NCBI RefSeq assembly: GCF_038502225.1
Contig: NW_027195557.1
Location: forward strand, 62,001 to 126,000
DNA length: 64,000 bases
Reading direction: 5' to 3'
DNA from: Cherax quadricarinatus
Lineage: Eukaryota; Arthropoda; Malacostraca; Decapoda; Parastacidae
The position numbers were made by a program, and so were the translations under genes. Under the pieces are notes generated by a model that saw nothing but the letters and a program-made list of their open reading frames with translations, did not search any database and was not told the origin of the DNA. How positions within the stretch are numbered: the first letter of the stretch is position 1; the number at the start of each line of letters is the position of its first letter. This document shows, one piece after another, positions 41,666-51,879 of this stretch.

Positions 41666-42092
41666 TGGTCCTCAGGCCACTTTCACAGGTAAAGTGGTAA
41701 TCAGGCCACTTTCACAGGTAAAGTTGTAATCAGGCCACTTTCACTAGTAAAGTGGTCCTCATGCCACTTTCACTGGCAAAGTGATCCTCAGGCCACTTTC
41801 ACTAGCAAAGTGGTAATCAGGCCACTTTCACGGGTAAAGTGGTAATCAGGCCACTTTCACAGGTAAAGTTGTAATCAGGCCACTTTCACTGGTAAAGTGG
41901 TTCATAGGCCACTTTCACTGGTAAAGTGGTCCTCATGCCACTTTCACTGGTAAAGTGATCCTCAGGTCACTATCACTGGTAAAGCTGTCCTCAGGCCACT
42001 TTCAAGGGTAAAGTAGTCCTCAGGCCACTTTCATTTTTAAAGGTGGTCCTCAGGCCACTTTCATTGGTATAGTGATCTTCAGTCCACTTTCC
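41666..42092. repeat. 29-bp minisatellite, right array part 1 (about 15 copies)
   Basis: Complementary orientation units TGGTCCTCAGGCCACTTTCA plus CTGGTAAAG. Diverged like the left part 2. Confidence 0.95.
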
Positions 42093-42567
42093 TGGAGTTT
42101 ACCTGGAGAGAGTTCCGGGGGTCAACGCCCCCGCGGCCCGGTCTGTGACCAGGCCTCCTGGTGGATCAGAGCCTGATCAACCAGGCTGTTGCTGCTGGCT
42201 GCACGCAAACCAACGTACGAGCCACAGCCCGGCTGGTCAGGAACCGACTTTTGGTGCTTGTCCAGTGCCAGCTTGAAGACTGCCAGGGGTCTGTTGGTAA
42301 TCCCCCTTATGTATGCTGGGAGGCAGTTGAACAGTCTCGGGCCCCTGACACTTTTTGTATGGTCTCTTAACGTGCTAGTGACACCCCTGCTTTTCATTGG
42401 GGGAATGTTGCATCGTCTGCCAAGTCTTTTGCTTTCGTAGTGAGTGATTTTCGTGTGCAAGTTCGGTACTAGTCCCTCTAGGATTTTCCAGGTGTATATA
42501 ATCATGTATCTCTCCCGCCTGCGTTCCAGGGAATACAGGTTTAGGAACCTCAAGAGCTCCCAGCGGT
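42093..42567 (-). pseudogene. CR1-type LINE family C, C-terminal fragment (right)
   Basis: Minus-strand frame of 143 codons (42122-42553): RFLNLYSLERRRERYMII, MKSRGVTSTLRDHTKSV, GPRLFNCLPAYIRGITN, VPDQPGC and HQEAWSQTGPRGR. It carries about 190 bp more 5' sequence than the left copy. Both ends abut 29-bp units. Confidence 0.87.
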
Positions 42568-43430
42568 CCTCAGGCCATTTTAACTGGTAACTCGGTCCTC
42601 AGGCCACTTTCATTGGTAAAGTGATCCTCAGGCCACTTTCACTGGTAAAGTGGTCCTCATGCCACTTTCACTGGTAAGGCGGTCCTCAGACCATTTTCAT
42701 AGGTAAAGTGGTCCTCAGGCCACTTTCATTGGTAAAGTGATCCTCAGGCCACTTTCACTGGTAAAGTGGTCCTCATGCCACTTTCACTGGTAAAGTGGTC
42801 CTCATGCCACTTTCACTGGTAAGGCGGTCCTCAGACCATTTTCATAGGTAAAGTGGTCCTCAGGCTACTTTCACTGGTAAAGTGGTGCTCAGGCTACTTT
42901 CACTGGTAAAGTGGTGCTCAGGCTACTTTCACTGGTAAAGTGGTGCTCAGGCTACTTTCACTGGTAAAGTGGTGCTCAGGCCACTTTCACTGGTAAAGTG
43001 GTGCTCAGGCCACTTTCACTGGTAAAATGGTACTCAGGCCACTTTCACTGGTAAAGTGGTGCTCAGGCCACTTTCACTGGTAAAGTGGTGCTCAGGCCAC
43101 TTTCACTGGTAAAGTGGTGCTCAGGCTACTTTCACTGGTAAAGTGGTGCTCAGGCCACTTTCACTGGTAAAGTGGTGCTCAGGCCACTTTCACTGGTAAA
43201 GTGGTGCTCAGGCCACTTTCACTGGTAAAGTGGTGCTCAGGCCACTTTCACTGGTAAAGTGGTGCTCAGGCCACTTTCAATGGTAAAGTGGTGCTCAGGC
43301 CACTTTCACTGGTAAAGTGGTGCTCAGGCCACTTTCACTGGTAAAGTGGTGCTCAGGCCACTTTCACTGGTAAAGTGGTCCTCAGGCCACTTTCACTGGT
43401 AAAGTGGTCCTCAGGCCACTTTCAATAGAA
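42568..43430. repeat. 29-bp minisatellite, right array part 2 (about 30 copies)
   Basis: Units TGGTGCTCAGGCCACTTTCA plus CTGGTAAAG. A GCTACTTTC variant (42860-42960, 43120) is not seen in the left block, indicating local homogenisation after duplication. Confidence 0.97.
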
Positions 43431-43885
43431 ACCAGTTTAAATTTAGCAATTCAAAGTCATGTTGAGATATGGTTTACATAGAGGATTGCAGTGCGTCATG
43501 TGAAGGTAGAGACGCATGTTGCACGCAGGGATGGAAGAACAGTTAGGCCTAGTTGATGGAACAGCAGGTAGGCCTACTACAGTGCCCAACTTTGCAAGAA
43601 TGATCATATGAGGATTTGTATGTGTGTGTAAGTCTGATGTTTGTTCATATTGTTCAGTGGAATGTAAGCTCCAAGAAATAAGTGTTACCTTCCACTTTCC
43701 CGGATCAAACTATATGATGTACCATTCCTGCGGGTTTAGTGTTTCATTATGCAACAGATAACAGCGAGATGATGGTCTACTTACCTAATGAAAGTGTCAG
43801 ATCAACAATTCTCTCATAGCTTTGTTGGTCTGTATTTCACAAGCACCAACAGCCTGCTTGACAATGAAGTCTGATCTCAGGCTTG
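43431..43885. other. Single-copy-like flank, no gene seen
   Basis: Mirror of 17426-17884. Nothing recognisable. Confidence 0.6.
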
Positions 43886-43891
43886 TCAATA

Positions 43892-43930
<39 letters not shown>

Positions 43931-43939
43931 GTAATAATA

Positions 43940-43987
<48 letters not shown>
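43886..43987. repeat. AAT microsatellite
   Basis: AAT triplet run with four AGT interruptions. Shorter and less pure than the left counterpart. Confidence 0.97.
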
Positions 43988-44149
43988 GTATATATAGACT
44001 ATATGTTCCTGCACATGTAACAAGACATAACTAATCACTCGCCTGAAAAATCTAAACTTTGCAAACTATGATAAGTTTGTCTAAAAATTATTTTCTCAGT
44101 TAATAAATCTATCACCGGCTTCTGAAGTTCTATTAACTGTTCTGGTAGA

Positions 44150-44230
44150 TAAGAGACATAGGCAACATTTAGGCAACTTTATTCCGAAACGTTTCGCCTA
44201 CACAGTAGGCTTCTTCAGTCGAGTACAGAA
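44150..44230 (-). ncRNA. Hammerhead-like motif, second type (right)
   Basis: On minus the sequence reads TACTCGACTGAAGAAGCC, TACTGTGTAGGCGAAACG and TTTCGGAATAAAG. The same CTGAAGA box, 6-bp stem II and GAAA are present as at 17010-17086, differing just upstream (CTCGA against CTTGA). Confidence 0.5.
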
Positions 44231-44239
44231 AGTAGGCAG

Positions 44240-45450
44240 GAGCAGTAGGGATGTGAAGACAATGTAATCAGTCCATCACCCTTGTAGTCGTAGATTTGAG
44301 GTTGTCAGTCCCTAAGCCTGGAGAAGTTCTGTTCCATTTCATTATACACCTACGTGTCACAACAGGTTCCAACAGGCTTGCGGCAGTGTGTTTCTCACCA
44401 CACTCACAGTCTCAAGGCATTTCATTATTGTTCCAGTAGTCATAGAAGGTGGCTGTGCTGTGCAAGTTTATATTTTGGGATGAAAGGTAGGTGATTCGCT
44501 CTTGTGATGGGTTTGCAGAGCGGATACACCAGTGGATGAGTGGAACAAACTCCCGAGTACAGTTATTGAGGCTAAAACGTTATGTAGTTTTAAAAATAGG
44601 TTAGATAAATACATGAGTGGGTGTGAGTTGGACCTGACTAGCTTGTGCTGCTGGGTCTGGTGCCGTGCTCCTTCTTTGAGTTGAGGTGACCAGACTGGGT
44701 GGGTCATTGGGCTAATCTGGGAAGGGGGGGAAGAAGGGACATGGGCCTGCTCCTCATGGGTCAGTAGGCCTCCTGCAGTGTTCCTTCTTTCTTATGTTCT
44801 TATGTTCTATGTGAATGGGACAGCCGTGCAAGAGGTTCCCACTACATCAAGAGAGACTGGCCACCTCGTCAATCATTGGAGTCTGAGATGAGAAATACTC
44901 AACATCCACTTCTCGTTGAATCAAACAAACTGGGGCTCATAAAAACTTTGTAAAAACTATGGACAAATCCGGTCCAGAATTCAAGTATTTAACATCGAAA
45001 TTCCCCTCACTGAGAGACGCTAAGATAAAAGGGGAGTCTTCAATGGTCCTCAGATTCGAGAACTTCTTAAAGATGGTGACTTGGAATCAGACCTTCATGG
45101 GGAGGAGAAAGCTGCTTGGGAGACATTCAAATTAGTTTCGAAGGGATTTCTCAGAAACAGAAGGGAAGGCAACCATGAAAAATTGGTGAAAAACCTCATC
45201 AAGCCTTACAAGAACATGGGATGTAACATGTCACTTAAAATCCACTTTTTTGGACGCGCTTTTAGACTTTTTTTTGGCGAACTGTGAGACAGTTAGTGAT
45301 GAACATAGTAAAAGGTTTCACTAAGATATTTCAACCATGGAAAAATGGTACCAGGGCAAATGGGGGCACAAGAATGCTTGCAGACTATTGCTGAACATTG
45401 GCAAGAGATGATTCTTCAGCCCACTATAAGCGTCAAGCAAAAAGGCAGAG
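44240..45450 (+). pseudogene. Zinc-finger family pseudogene, right copy 1
   Basis: Plus-strand remnant with VMGLQSGYT (about 44500-44533), then a CR1-B insertion. It resumes CEWDSRARG (44811), HYIKRDWPPRQSLES, KLGLIKTL, DLESDLHGEEKAAWETFK, YKNMGCNMSLKIHFF and, past stops, DISTMEKWYQGKWGH. It belongs to the same family as 47600-51800. Stops and frameshifts throughout, so inactive. Confidence 0.72.
44534..44812 (+). mobile_element. CR1-B 3' end inserted in the zinc-finger pseudogene (right)
   Basis: 5'-truncated CR1-B tail starting GTGGATGAGTGGAACAAACT and ending CTTATGTTCTTATGTTC. It replaces a few codons of the gene. No clear target-site duplication. The mirror is 16361-16712 without the poly-A insertion. 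Confidence 0.8.
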
Positions 45451-45522
45451 AGTAGGTACAGATTAGAGTTTAAAAACATACGGACACATATTGTACGTTA
45501 TAATAAAATAATCAAATATTGC

Positions 45523-46250
45523 ATGTCTCGTATCTTTAAACCTATAACCAAAAAGCATTTTTCATTTAAGAAGTACACAAATTTTCAAAAATTGTTGACC
45601 AGTGATAATAGGAGTCCTCAGGTTGTTCAACTCTATATATCCTTGGTTAGGCCTCATTTACATTATGCTGCTCAGTTCTGGTCACCGTATTACAGAATGG
45701 ATATAAATGCACTGGAAAACATACAGAGGAGGATGACAAAGTTGATCCCATGTATCAGAAATCTTCCCTATGAGGATAGACTGAGGGCCCTGAATCTGCA
45801 CTCTCTAGAAATGCGTAGAATTCGGGCGGGATTTGATTGTGTATAAATGGAAAACAGAAATTAATAAAGGGGATGTAAATAGCGTGCTAAAACTATCTAA
45901 CATATACAGGACTCGCAGCAATAGTTTTAAGTTGGAAAAATTCAGATTCAGGAAGGATATAGGAAAGCACTGGTTTGGTAACAAAGTTGTGGATGAGTGG
46001 AACAAACTTCCGAGTACTGTCATAGAAGCTAAAACGTTGTGTAGTTTTAAAATAGGTCAGATAAATACATGAGTGAGTGTGAGTTGGACCTGACTAGCTT
46101 GTGCTAATAGGTCTGATGCCGTGCTCCTTCCTTAAGTGGATGTGACTAGGTTGGATCATTGGTTTAAGCCGGTAGGAGACTTGGACCTGCCTCGCATGGG
46201 CCAGTAGGCCTGCTGCAGTGTTCCTTCTTCCTTACGTCCTCATGATTGTA
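45523..46250 (+). pseudogene. CR1-B LINE 3' fragment (right)
   Basis: Encodes the RT C-terminus (LLTSDNRSPQVVQLYISLVR, YYRMDINALENIQRRMTK, IRNLPYEDRLRALNLHSLE). A frameshift lies near 45835, followed by WFGNKVVDEWNKLPSTV and the 3' tail ending GGGCCAGTAGGCCTGCTGCA and TTCCTTCTTCCTTACG. Confidence 0.83.
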
Positions 46251-46354
46251 ATTTCAAAATATTGAAAGTAACTAACAAACTTTGTGACATAAATGTAATC
46301 CTAACATGGTATTTAAATTTCGCTTAAACAGTTTCAAATGTTTCACTTCTAATC

Positions 46355-46576
46355 TTGAGTCTGGCGACTTCCTGGGTTAACTCTAGACTGTTTTTAAAAC
46401 ATTTTGTGAGTGAATCAACAAGGAAAATATCTGGTGTTGACTGGTGTAACTTGGCAAACTTTTCTCTACATCAACACCTGCCAGACAATAACAAAGAACA
46501 TTTAGTGTTGTACAAAGTGTGTAAACAACATATATTCGTCAGGAAAATAACGTCAAATAAAACCTGTGTTAAGTGA
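46355..46576 (+). other. Unidentified 73-codon open frame (right)
   Basis: Mirror of 14590-14811, differing by one residue (VRKI against VTKI). No domain recognised. Probably not a gene. Confidence 0.2.
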
Positions 46577-46689
46577 ATATATCAAAGACTGAACAACACT
46601 TGGCACAAAAGAGCCTACATTAAAATTAATAAAGAAGGTAAAAAATACATAAATATGATTATTGTTTATAAATATCTGTTTATAAATAT

Positions 46690-47340
46690 CTGTTGGTTTC
46701 TCTGTCATATTCAATTTTCCTGGATGGATTTCAGTCTCATATTCCAATCGTCCTGGATAGCTCTCGTAATATTTCCATCAATTTAGAAGAGCTTCCCTGT
46801 CATGACTTAAGAAATCGTAATGACACGATTGCAAATAAACCATACCCCCGGCCGGGATTGAACCCGCTGGAGTTTTGAGACTCTATGACCGCGGGTTCAA
46901 TCCCGGCCGGGGGTATGGCTTCCCTGTCATATTCCATCGTTCCGGACTGGTTTCTCTGTCATATTCCATTTTTCTCGACGAGTCTCCCTGTCATATTCCC
47001 TTATTCAGGACGGGTTTCCCTGTCATATTCCATCGTTCTGGACTGGTTTCCTTCTAATATTTCATTTTCCTGTACGAATTTCTTTCTCATATTCCATGGT
47101 TTTGGACTGGTTTCCAAGTCATATTCAGTCGTTCTAGAAAGAGTTCCCTGTCATATTCCATTGTTCCCGACGAAATTCTCTCTCATGTTCCATTGCGCTG
47201 GACATGTTTCCTTGTCATATTGCCTTGTTCTGCACGGTTTTCTTGTCACATTCCGCCGTTCTGGACGAGTTTCCCCGTCATATTACATCGTCCTGTACGT
47301 TTTCTATGTCATATTCCATCGTTATGGATGGGTTTCTATA
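46690..47340. repeat. 32-bp minisatellite, right array
   Basis: Units like GGTTTCCCTGTCATATTCCA then TCGTTCTGGACG, diverged. Interrupted by a tRNA-derived SINE at 46804-46917. Confidence 0.88.
46804..46917 (-). mobile_element. tRNA-derived SINE, inverted pair, right arm only
   Basis: Contains GCGGGTTCAATCCCGGCCGG (46891-46910), a tRNA T-arm/box-B-like motif, and its inverted copy CCGGCCGGGATTGAACCCGC (46849-46868). The insertion is flanked by the 13-bp direct repeat GCTTCCCTGTCAT at 46791-46803 and 46918-46930. The left array lacks it. The body sequence CAATCGTGTCATTACGATTT (minus) looks like a decapod SINE, from memory. Confidence 0.8.
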
Positions 47341-47391
47341 AGTAAGTTTACTCAGGTATACACAAATACAGTTACATACTGGTCTGCATGA

Positions 47392-47610
47392 CTTTTTATT
47401 GACTCTATTGTATCTTCTTCGGTATATATATGGAAAATAGTGATTCACTCTGTTTATTATTCGTCTCTATCACATCAGGTTGTCAAGTTATACGGAAACG
47501 TTACTTTTCTCTTTTCGTATAACATAAGTAAATGAGAAAGTGGTATATTACCAATTAAAATGCTTACCTTATATTGACTTAAATGTTAAGTCTAATATAT
47601 TTTTCTTTAT
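47392..47610. other. Upstream intron-like sequence, no gene seen
   Basis: AT-rich, mirrored at 13446-13679. It leads into the polypyrimidine tract and CAG before the zinc-finger exon. Confidence 0.5.
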
Positions 47611-47892
47611 TTTCAGATTATTAATATGTCTAGAGACTGCATAAATTCACCAGACATATTTTGCTATGTCTGCTGGCAATTCAACCCTTCAGATTCCCGG
47701 AGCAACATTACTCCTTTAATGAAGCGCTGCTACTTTGCTTATTTTGGCTGCAAACTTGGAGACCAGGACAAACCATTTGTACCACACAAAGCTTGCAAGA
47801 GTTGTATCAGTAAGCTCCAAATGTGGTCAGTTGGAAAACTTGGTGCACCAATGGTATGGTGGGAGCAGATGAACCACAATGGCAGGCATTAG
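47611..47892 (+). pseudogene. Zinc-finger family 5' exon, right copy 2
   Basis: After TTTCTTTATTTTCAG the frame MSRDCINSPDIFCYVCWQF runs to GAPMVWWEQMNHN (47626-47876), with cysteines CYVC, FGCK and CKSC that suggest a zinc-binding fold. The frame enters the LINE at about 47877 and stops at 47892. The left copy shows the original continuation (CYFCVTKAAGF), which is missing here. Confidence 0.75.
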
Positions 47893-50800
47893 AGGGGTAC
47901 AGGCTGCCATAATTATATTTATATTTCTTCTTCAATTCCATGAAGAAAGAAATCAGTCATGGGGGTTGGAAAAGGTGAATGGAGTAACAGCGCCCTGGAC
48001 AGTAAAAGCCCAACAGTTGCCATCCTACCAGAAAAGTAAACCTCACTATCGCCGCAAGGTATGGCAACACCGCATACCCAAACAAAAACAATGGCACACA
48101 GCTCTTATTGTAGCGCTCTTAAGTGGTGATATCCAAATTAATCCAGGACCTCAAACTATTGTGCAGAGGCAAAACAGACAGATAAATGACGGCAATAATG
48201 ACGGTCTAGTAGCTAGGGATGATAACCTTAACTCCATATGTAATGCATACATAGGTCAATGTGAGACAATACAGCCATTATTATCTCAAACACTACCAAA
48301 CAGATGCATACACTGTACTAAAGTACGCATGAAAAACAGAAAAGGCACCTTATGTAAAATGTGTAAGGGGTGGGTGCATGATGGATGTATGTACAATTAT
48401 AGCAACGGTGCCAGAATTCATTTTGTGTGTAACAAATGCACTTTGGCACAGTTACCCTTTAGCAGTGATGACATTGATTTACCTAATTTTAATACAAATG
48501 ACCCATTGCCATATATTGATGATTATGATTGTTTTATGAAAACAGGCCTTCACTTTATTCATGTCAATGCAAGATCACTTCTTCCTAAATTGGCAGAGAT
48601 TAGGATTCTAGCTAACAAAATTAGGGCGGCAGTTATAACCATCTCTGAATCTTGGTTGGATGATACGGTGACTGACGACGAGGTCAAAATAGAAGGTTAC
48701 AATATAAAACGCTTAGATAGGAACAGAAAGGGCGGTGGAGTATGTGCCTACATTAGAAATGACTTAGCTTACAACCCAAGACCTGATTTAAATAACAATA
48801 AACTGGAGATTCTATGGTTTGAAGTGCTGCTTCCCAAGACCAAACCCATCTTAGTAGGAACTAGTTACCGCCCTCCTACCCAGGACCAGTTCTTAGAAGA
48901 CTTTTCCAGAGTCTTGTCCGGAGTTGAAAGCAATTGCGAAACAATAATACTGGGCGACTTCAATATCTGTTTTCAGCAACAGAATAACGGGCTATGCAAA
49001 AGGTATAAGCAAATTCTAGGATTAAATAGCTACACCCAACTAATTAATAAACCAACCCGGATCACACAGTTCTCAGCCACCCTAATTGACCACATACTTT
49101 GCAACCGCGCTGAGAACATTAGTCAGTCAGGTGTCATTACCACAGGTCTTAGTGATCATTTCATCATTTACTGCACCAGGAAAATCACTAGGGATAGGAT
49201 AGGCCTACACAGGACAATAAAAATGAGGTCAACTAGAAACTACAGTAAAGAAACACTGGTAAATAGGCTACACAATTGTGACTGGACAGAGATAACAAGT
49301 TGCACGGACGTAAACGATGCCTGGGAAAAATTCAAAACAATGTTCACTACCATTCTTAATAATATTGCACCAGTTAAAGAGGTTAGGATTAAACGAAGAA
49401 CTGAACCCTGGATGACTACTGAGATATTAGATAATATGAAATTCAGAGACCAGCTGCTAAAAAGATTTAAAGCAAACAGACAGGATATTGCAGCACTAAA
49501 TGAATTCCAAAGGGTGAGGAACAGAGTACAGAGGCTTATAAAAGGAGCAAAGGCAAAGCACTATTGCTCAAAAATTGAAGAATATAAGCATAACCCCAGA
49601 AAGCTCTGGCAACAACTAAAACAGTTGGGATATAGCCATAAGCCAGTAGATAGGTCTAACATAGTACTCACTATCGATAATGAGGTATGCCACGAAACAT
49701 CTAAGGTGGCAAATTGCTTTAATTCCTACTACACATCTGTTGCATCAACACTAGTAAGTAAACTACCAGCTGCATCAAATACCTTTAACACAGACTCTGA
49801 TAAGTTTCAAACATACTATACCAATAAAGGGGTAACCCCAAACAGTTGTCAACTAGTAAGTGTATCTCATGACTTCATTCAAAAAGAACTAAGCAGGTTA
49901 AACCCAACTAAGAGCACAGGCCCTGATAACATCCCATCTAAGTTCCTAAAAGATGGTGCTTTTGAACTGTCAATCCCTATTGCTCACATAATAAATCTAT
50001 CAATCACCACTAATACCGTACCGGAGGGGTTCAAGGAGGCCAGAGTTACTCCTATCTTCAAGAAAAATAATAGGTCTGATGTAAGCAACTATAGACCTGT
50101 TAGTATACTCAGTATAATATCTAAAATTCTGGAGAGGGCGGTGTATTCTCAAGTAGTTAAGTACCTTAATGACAACAGCATTCTCCATAGCTATCAATCG
50201 GGCTTTAGAAGATCCTACTCAACCGATACCTCCCTTATTAATCTGATGGATTACCTGAGAACTGAAATGTCAAAAGGGAACCTCATAGGTATGGTAACCT
50301 TAGACCTGCAAAAGGCCTTCGATACTGTCAACCACAATATATTATGTAATAAACTTCAATCTATCGGTATAGGTTCTGTAGACTGGTTTAAGTCCTACCT
50401 TAGCAACAGGAGACAAATAGTCAAAATCAACAAAACGGAATCAAAACCCCTGCCGATAACATGTGGAGTTCCCCAAGGTAGTATTCTGGGTCCCTTACTA
50501 TTCTTATGTTATGTCAATGATATGCCTATCAGTGTCAAGTGCAAACTCCTACTGTATGCAGATGACAGTGCTCTGTTAGTGACAGGTAAAGATTCACAAG
50601 ATATTGCTAATGTTTTAACACTGGAACTGGAGTCCTGCAGCAAATGGTTAGTAGACAACAAACTATCATTACACCTAGGGAAAACTGAAGCCATTCTCTT
50701 TGGAACGAAACATAAACTGAGAAGGGTAAATAATTTTAATGTTCAGTGTAATGGGGAGTCCATCACTTTGGTTTCATCAGTTAAATATCTGGGAATCCCC

Positions 50801-51145
50801 TTTGACCCATGCATGTCAGGAGAATTGATAGGGAACAGTGTAGTAAAGAAAGCGAATGCCAGGCTGAAGTTCCTGTATAGACAAGCACAGTGTCTACCTA
50901 CTGAGGCTCGCAGGACCCTATGTCTAGCCCTTATACAATGCCATATGGATTACGCTTGCTCTTCTTGGTACTCTGCCTTGACAAAAAAACTGAAAGATAG
51001 ACTGCAAATCACCCAGAACAAAATCGTAAGATTCATCCTGGGGCTGGGACCAAGAGAACATGTAGGCCAGGATGAATTACAGCAGTTGGATATGCTGAAT
51101 GTTGAAGACAGAGTAAAACAACTGAAGCTAAATCATGTTTATAAT
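47879..51145 (+). mobile_element. CR1/L2-like LINE with 2A-like, PHD, EN and RT domains
   Basis: Nearly complete single-ORF LINE, absent from the left arm. A 2A-like GDIQINPGP lies at residues 83-91 (48125-48151). A PHD-like finger follows at 143-187 (CIHC, CKMC, HDGC, CNKC). An APE endonuclease spans about 223-432, with E257 in ISESWL, GDFN at 360 and SDH at 425-427. The RT spans about 723-980 (NYRPVSILSIISKILE, LDLQKAFDTVNHNIL, GVPQGSILGPLLF, YADD at 893-896), then the thumb to LNHVYN at 1089. Insertion removed about 0.7 kb of target relative to the left arm. The 3' end (C-terminus and UTR) is missing, unusual for LINEs, which normally lose the 5' end. Confidence 0.9.
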
Positions 51146-51544
51146 TTGTTTCTGTGTCTTTGGGATAGTAGGGCAGACAGCCAGCACTATGAACAAAAAG
51201 ACTGGCCACCAAGAACTAGCTTCTTACCCGGAAATCACAACGTGAAAACTGTGCCACTAGTTGACCCCAAGAAAATTCTGCTGCCACCACTCCACATCAA
51301 ATTAAGACTTATGAAATATTTTGTGAAGGCCTTGAACAAGAATGGAACTGCTTTCAAGTACCTGGAGTCAAAGATTCCTCGTATAAGTGAAGGCAAGGTA
51401 AAGGCAGGAATTTTTGTTGGCCCTCAGATTCGGGAATTGATGAAAGACAAGCATTTTGATGAAGTATTAGCAGGTGTCGAGGTGAATGCCTGGTTTTCAT
51501 TCAAACAGATTGTCCACAACTTCCTGGGAAGTTGTGGACAGTGA
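47879..51544 (+). CDS. LINE ORF fused in frame to zinc-finger-family exon (1221 codons)
   Basis: The open frame runs from MAGIRGVQ to NFLGSCGQ. Residues 1-1089 are LINE. From residue 1090 (51146) the sequence is the zinc-finger family: LFLCLWDSRADSQHYEQKDW, VDPKKILLPPLHIKLRLMKY, GIFVGPQIRELMKDKHFDEV and WFSFKQIVHNFLG. The fusion is in frame with no stop at the joint. All catalytic RT and endonuclease residues I can check are present. The frame ends at a stop relative to the family's normal C-terminus. Whether it is expressed is unknown. It may simply be a recent join that has not yet collected stops. Confidence 0.8.
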   Translation: MAGIRGVQAAIIIFIFLLQFHEERNQSWGLEKVNGVTAPWTVKAQQLPSYQKSKPHYRRKVWQHRIPKQKQWHTALIVALLSGDIQINPGPQTIVQRQNRQINDGNNDGLVARDDNLNSICNAYIGQCETIQPLLSQTLPNRCIHCTKVRMKNRKGTLCKMCKGWVHDGCMYNYSNGARIHFVCNKCTLAQLPFSSDDIDLPNFNTNDPLPYIDDYDCFMKTGLHFIHVNARSLLPKLAEIRILANKIRAAVITISESWLDDTVTDDEVKIEGYNIKRLDRNRKGGGVCAYIRNDLAYNPRPDLNNNKLEILWFEVLLPKTKPILVGTSYRPPTQDQFLEDFSRVLSGVESNCETIILGDFNICFQQQNNGLCKRYKQILGLNSYTQLINKPTRITQFSATLIDHILCNRAENISQSGVITTGLSDHFIIYCTRKITRDRIGLHRTIKMRSTRNYSKETLVNRLHNCDWTEITSCTDVNDAWEKFKTMFTTILNNIAPVKEVRIKRRTEPWMTTEILDNMKFRDQLLKRFKANRQDIAALNEFQRVRNRVQRLIKGAKAKHYCSKIEEYKHNPRKLWQQLKQLGYSHKPVDRSNIVLTIDNEVCHETSKVANCFNSYYTSVASTLVSKLPAASNTFNTDSDKFQTYYTNKGVTPNSCQLVSVSHDFIQKELSRLNPTKSTGPDNIPSKFLKDGAFELSIPIAHIINLSITTNTVPEGFKEARVTPIFKKNNRSDVSNYRPVSILSIISKILERAVYSQVVKYLNDNSILHSYQSGFRRSYSTDTSLINLMDYLRTEMSKGNLIGMVTLDLQKAFDTVNHNILCNKLQSIGIGSVDWFKSYLSNRRQIVKINKTESKPLPITCGVPQGSILGPLLFLCYVNDMPISVKCKLLLYADDSALLVTGKDSQDIANVLTLELESCSKWLVDNKLSLHLGKTEAILFGTKHKLRRVNNFNVQCNGESITLVSSVKYLGIPFDPCMSGELIGNSVVKKANARLKFLYRQAQCLPTEARRTLCLALIQCHMDYACSSWYSALTKKLKDRLQITQNKIVRFILGLGPREHVGQDELQQLDMLNVEDRVKQLKLNHVYNLFLCLWDSRADSQHYEQKDWPPRTSFLPGNHNVKTVPLVDPKKILLPPLHIKLRLMKYFVKALNKNGTAFKYLESKIPRISEGKVKAGIFVGPQIRELMKDKHFDEVLAGVEVNAWFSFKQIVHNFLGSCGQ

Positions 51545-51800
51545 AAAAATGATCCAAGACCTGATTTCAAGTTTCCAACAACCTGGGTCTAGAATGAGTG
51601 CGAAGATGTACTTTTTGCAATCATATCTTAACTATTTTCCCAACAATTGTGGGGACTGCAGTGAGGAACAAGGAGAGCGGGTGCCATCAGTATATTTGCA
51701 CCATGGAAACTCAATACCAGGATAAATGGAATGTCAGCATGATGGTGGATTACTGCTGGTCATTGAAACGTAATGGTCTCGAAGAGTGCCTTGTATTGTG
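51545..51800 (+). pseudogene. Zinc-finger family C-terminal remnant, right copy 2
   Basis: Out-of-frame continuation of the family after the stop: SAKMYFLQSYLNYFPNNCG, SEEQGERV, then in another frame YQDKWNVSMMVDYCWSLKRN. Mirrors 11870-12060. Confidence 0.65.
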
Positions 51801-51879
51801 ACTGTACATTCTGCGGTAACTATTAAGGATAAGTTAAATATAAGGTTTATATTGGAGTTTAATGTTCTGTATATGTAGT

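Noticed and set aside
46849..46910. Functional tRNA gene
   Set aside because: Only T-arm-like sequence is present, as an inverted pair with TSDs. No complete cloverleaf can be drawn, so a SINE fits better.
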